Of a stretch of DNA of 64,000 bases, positions 63,910-64,000 are shown one piece after another. The notes under the pieces were generated by a model. That model saw only the letters and a list, made by a program, of their open reading frames with translations. It did no database searches and was not told the origin of the DNA. The position numbers were made by a program, and so were the translations under genes. Source of the DNA: Paraescarpia echinospica (Eukaryota > Annelida > Polychaeta > Sabellida > Siboglinidae); assembly GCA_020002185.1 (NCBI GenBank), contig CM034534.1:65564717-65628716 (forward strand), in the 5' to 3' direction. How positions within the stretch are numbered: the first letter of the stretch is position 1; every line of letters starts with the position of its first letter.

Positions 63910-64000
63910 ATCTGAAAAAAATGCTCACTAAACAAGTTATCACACCACATACAGGTCTGCAAATATTACGTTCGATAAGTTGTGAATGACATTCCGCACT
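63910..64000. other. window end, nothing recognised
   Basis: Short AT-rich sequence upstream of the pogo-like ATG; no terminal inverted repeat could be confirmed before the window ends. Confidence 0.4.

Overview
This is a window of metazoan nuclear DNA: AT-rich, intron-rich, full of microsatellites and retrotransposon remains, with no prokaryotic gene organisation. The mix of CR1/L2/RTE-like non-LTR elements, tRNA-derived SINEs, a Ty3/Gypsy element and unnamed transposase-like ORFs is typical of a marine invertebrate. A mollusc or other lophotrochozoan is my best guess, but the sequence does not prove the phylum.

Region 1 (about 2.4-29.2 kb, + strand) holds the only clear host gene, an FGFR-like receptor tyrosine kinase. 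I can place ten exons with canonical splice sites and mutually compatible phases: a signal-peptide exon, three immunoglobulin modules of two exons each (all with phase pattern 1-0-1), a transmembrane/juxtamembrane exon and two exons of the kinase N-lobe. No exon for the catalytic loop, DFG or C-lobe was found downstream. The model has an in-frame TAG in the third Ig module (26308-26310) and a pair of compensating frameshifts around the transmembrane segment (about 27775 and 27870). The locus is therefore a null or decaying allele or paralogue, or the assembly has local errors. Its introns contain an L2-clade LINE (3.06-5.48 kb), an unclassified dispersed repeat (three copies), several tandem arrays, hairpin/MITE-like elements, SINE pieces and, in the 10-kb intron 2, two further same-strand coding units: a large transposase-like ORF with one frameshift (12.9-15.8 kb) and an intact SGNH-hydrolase ORF (16.66-17.27 kb).

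Region 2 (29.2-36 kb) is mostly non-coding. It has a 315-bp repeat that recurs at 50.1 kb, a THAP zinc-finger exon fragment, a diverged pair of short minus-strand coding-like segments, and a broken copy of an unnamed nuclease-like family with a Cys-rich tail.

Region 3 (36-50 kb) is a nested transposon cluster. A SINE was split by an RTE-like LINE fragment, and the resulting mosaic (LINE, MITE, CR1) was duplicated in tandem with a 4,645-bp period. The second copy is almost identical for 2.7 kb and then riddled with small deletions. Next comes a Ty3/Gypsy pol region interrupted by an antisense CR1 and ending in a probable LTR.

Region 4 (51.2-55.3 kb) is a roughly 43-copy, 97-bp minisatellite with a 1,262-bp higher-order repeat. 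It runs directly, and in reading frame at both edges, into the endonuclease domain of a CR1-like LINE (55.3-57.85 kb), so the array probably arose inside that element. The last part (58-64 kb) holds two more decayed LINEs, a second copy of the nuclease-like family and a pogo-like transposase fragment.
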